A stretch of DNA of 64,000 nucleotides from Novispirillum itersonii subsp. itersonii ATCC 12639. Lineage in GTDB: Bacteria > Pseudomonadota > Alphaproteobacteria > Rhodospirillales > Rhodospirillaceae. Made by a program: the position numbers and the translations under genes. Below are positions 63,970 to 64,000 of this stretch, piece after piece. The stretch spans positions 248,001-312,000 of the forward strand of contig NZ_KB907339.1 of NCBI RefSeq assembly GCF_000381985.1, written 5' to 3'. The notes beneath the pieces are model-generated. The model was not told the origin of the DNA, did not search any database, and saw only the letters and a list, made by a program, of their open reading frames with translations. Within the stretch, counting starts at the first letter, position 1; each line of letters starts with the position of its first letter.

Positions 63970-63996
63970 TCTGCTTACGCAGAGTAGTACATCTTG
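63970..63996. repeat. Right attachment-site repeat (27 bp)
   Basis: Identical to 57238-57264. The bases on either side differ from those at the left copy, so the match ends exactly at 27 bp. Confidence 0.85.
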
Positions 63997-64000
63997 TACT
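63975..64000 (-). CDS. Probable 3' end of the integration target gene
   Basis: On the minus strand the repeat reads TAC-AAG-ATG-TAC-TAC-TCT-GCG-TAA, giving a protein end Y-K-M-Y-Y-S-A. The gene body would lie right of the window. The call rests on the duplicated stop codon, the orphan minus-strand terminator at 57173-57196 and the absence of any tRNA T-loop sequence in the repeat. The protein is not identified. Confidence 0.4.

Larger units (their letters stand above)
57238..63996. mobile_element. 6.76-kb integrative element with integrase, resolvase and excisionase-like gene
   Basis: Bounded by identical 27-bp direct repeats. It carries a tyrosine integrase beside the left repeat, a serine recombinase, several small unknown genes, a DUF3102 gene, an antirepressor-type fragment, an HNH-like gene and an excisionase-like gene beside the right repeat. 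There are no capsid, tail, conjugation or plasmid replication genes. It thus resembles a phage-satellite-sized genomic island or a decayed prophage remnant. Confidence 0.8.

Overview
The window is one G+C-rich stretch of an alphaproteobacterial chromosome, most likely a Rhodospirillales member (inferred). The reasons are a divergent dctSR/dctPQM C4-dicarboxylate locus of the Rhodobacter type, ruvX next to gatCAB with pyrB-pyrC-plsY close by, a YdcH-like DUF465 gene, and the overall gene style. Most of it is housekeeping and metabolic core, broken by two clearly accessory stretches.

Layout. 1-7.6 kb: 3' part of prmB, an XRE/CI-type regulator with its own palindromes, then dctSR and dctPQM. 7.6-14.4 kb: an AraC regulator, the glycogen genes glgC, glgA and glgP, and a structured non-coding stretch behind glgP that looks like a small RNA gene with a CRP/FNR-type site. 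14.4-21.8 kb: two LysR regulators, a DODA-type dioxygenase, a chemoreceptor, a DHA2 efflux pump, ubiX and a DUF465 gene. 21.8-35.3 kb: a gene-free stretch ending in a strong terminator, prpE, ilvA, the psp envelope-stress locus with a readable sigma-54 promoter, a GNAT, a solute-binding protein, plsY-pyrC-pyrB and a thioesterase.

35.3-39.0 kb is a foreign island between the pyrimidine and ruvX/gat blocks. It holds a relatively A+T-rich GIY-YIG gene, remnants of IS5- and IS630-type elements, and a tightly coupled two-gene cassette: a small membrane protein plus an LPO_1073/Vpar_1526-type protein, both carrying the same IQSGRDTN tag. It ends in three tandem perfect or near-perfect hairpins. This cassette is the best candidate here for an undescribed (possibly defensive) system.

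39.0-50.1 kb: ruvX, gatCAB, an ACT-domain protein, then a copper-type operon on the minus strand (DUF2946 protein, TonB receptor, MbnP, MbnH-like di-heme enzyme), a GlxA-type regulator and a rhodanese-GNAT pair. 50.1-57.0 kb: a complete type I restriction-modification operon hsdR-hsdM-hsdS followed by a PD-(D/E)XK/DUF5655 nuclease.

57.24-64.0 kb: a small integrated element bounded by 27-bp direct repeats (57238-57264 and 63970-63996). The repeats look like the duplicated 3' end of a minus-strand gene lying beyond the right edge, whose terminator was left behind at 57173-57196. The element carries a tyrosine integrase, a serine recombinase, an excisionase-like protein, paired integrase-arm-like sites at both ends, 129-bp-spaced repeats, two phage-type genes that each look disrupted by a single-base frameshift, and no structural genes. 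Start codons and domain calls come from reading the sequence; no database search was run.
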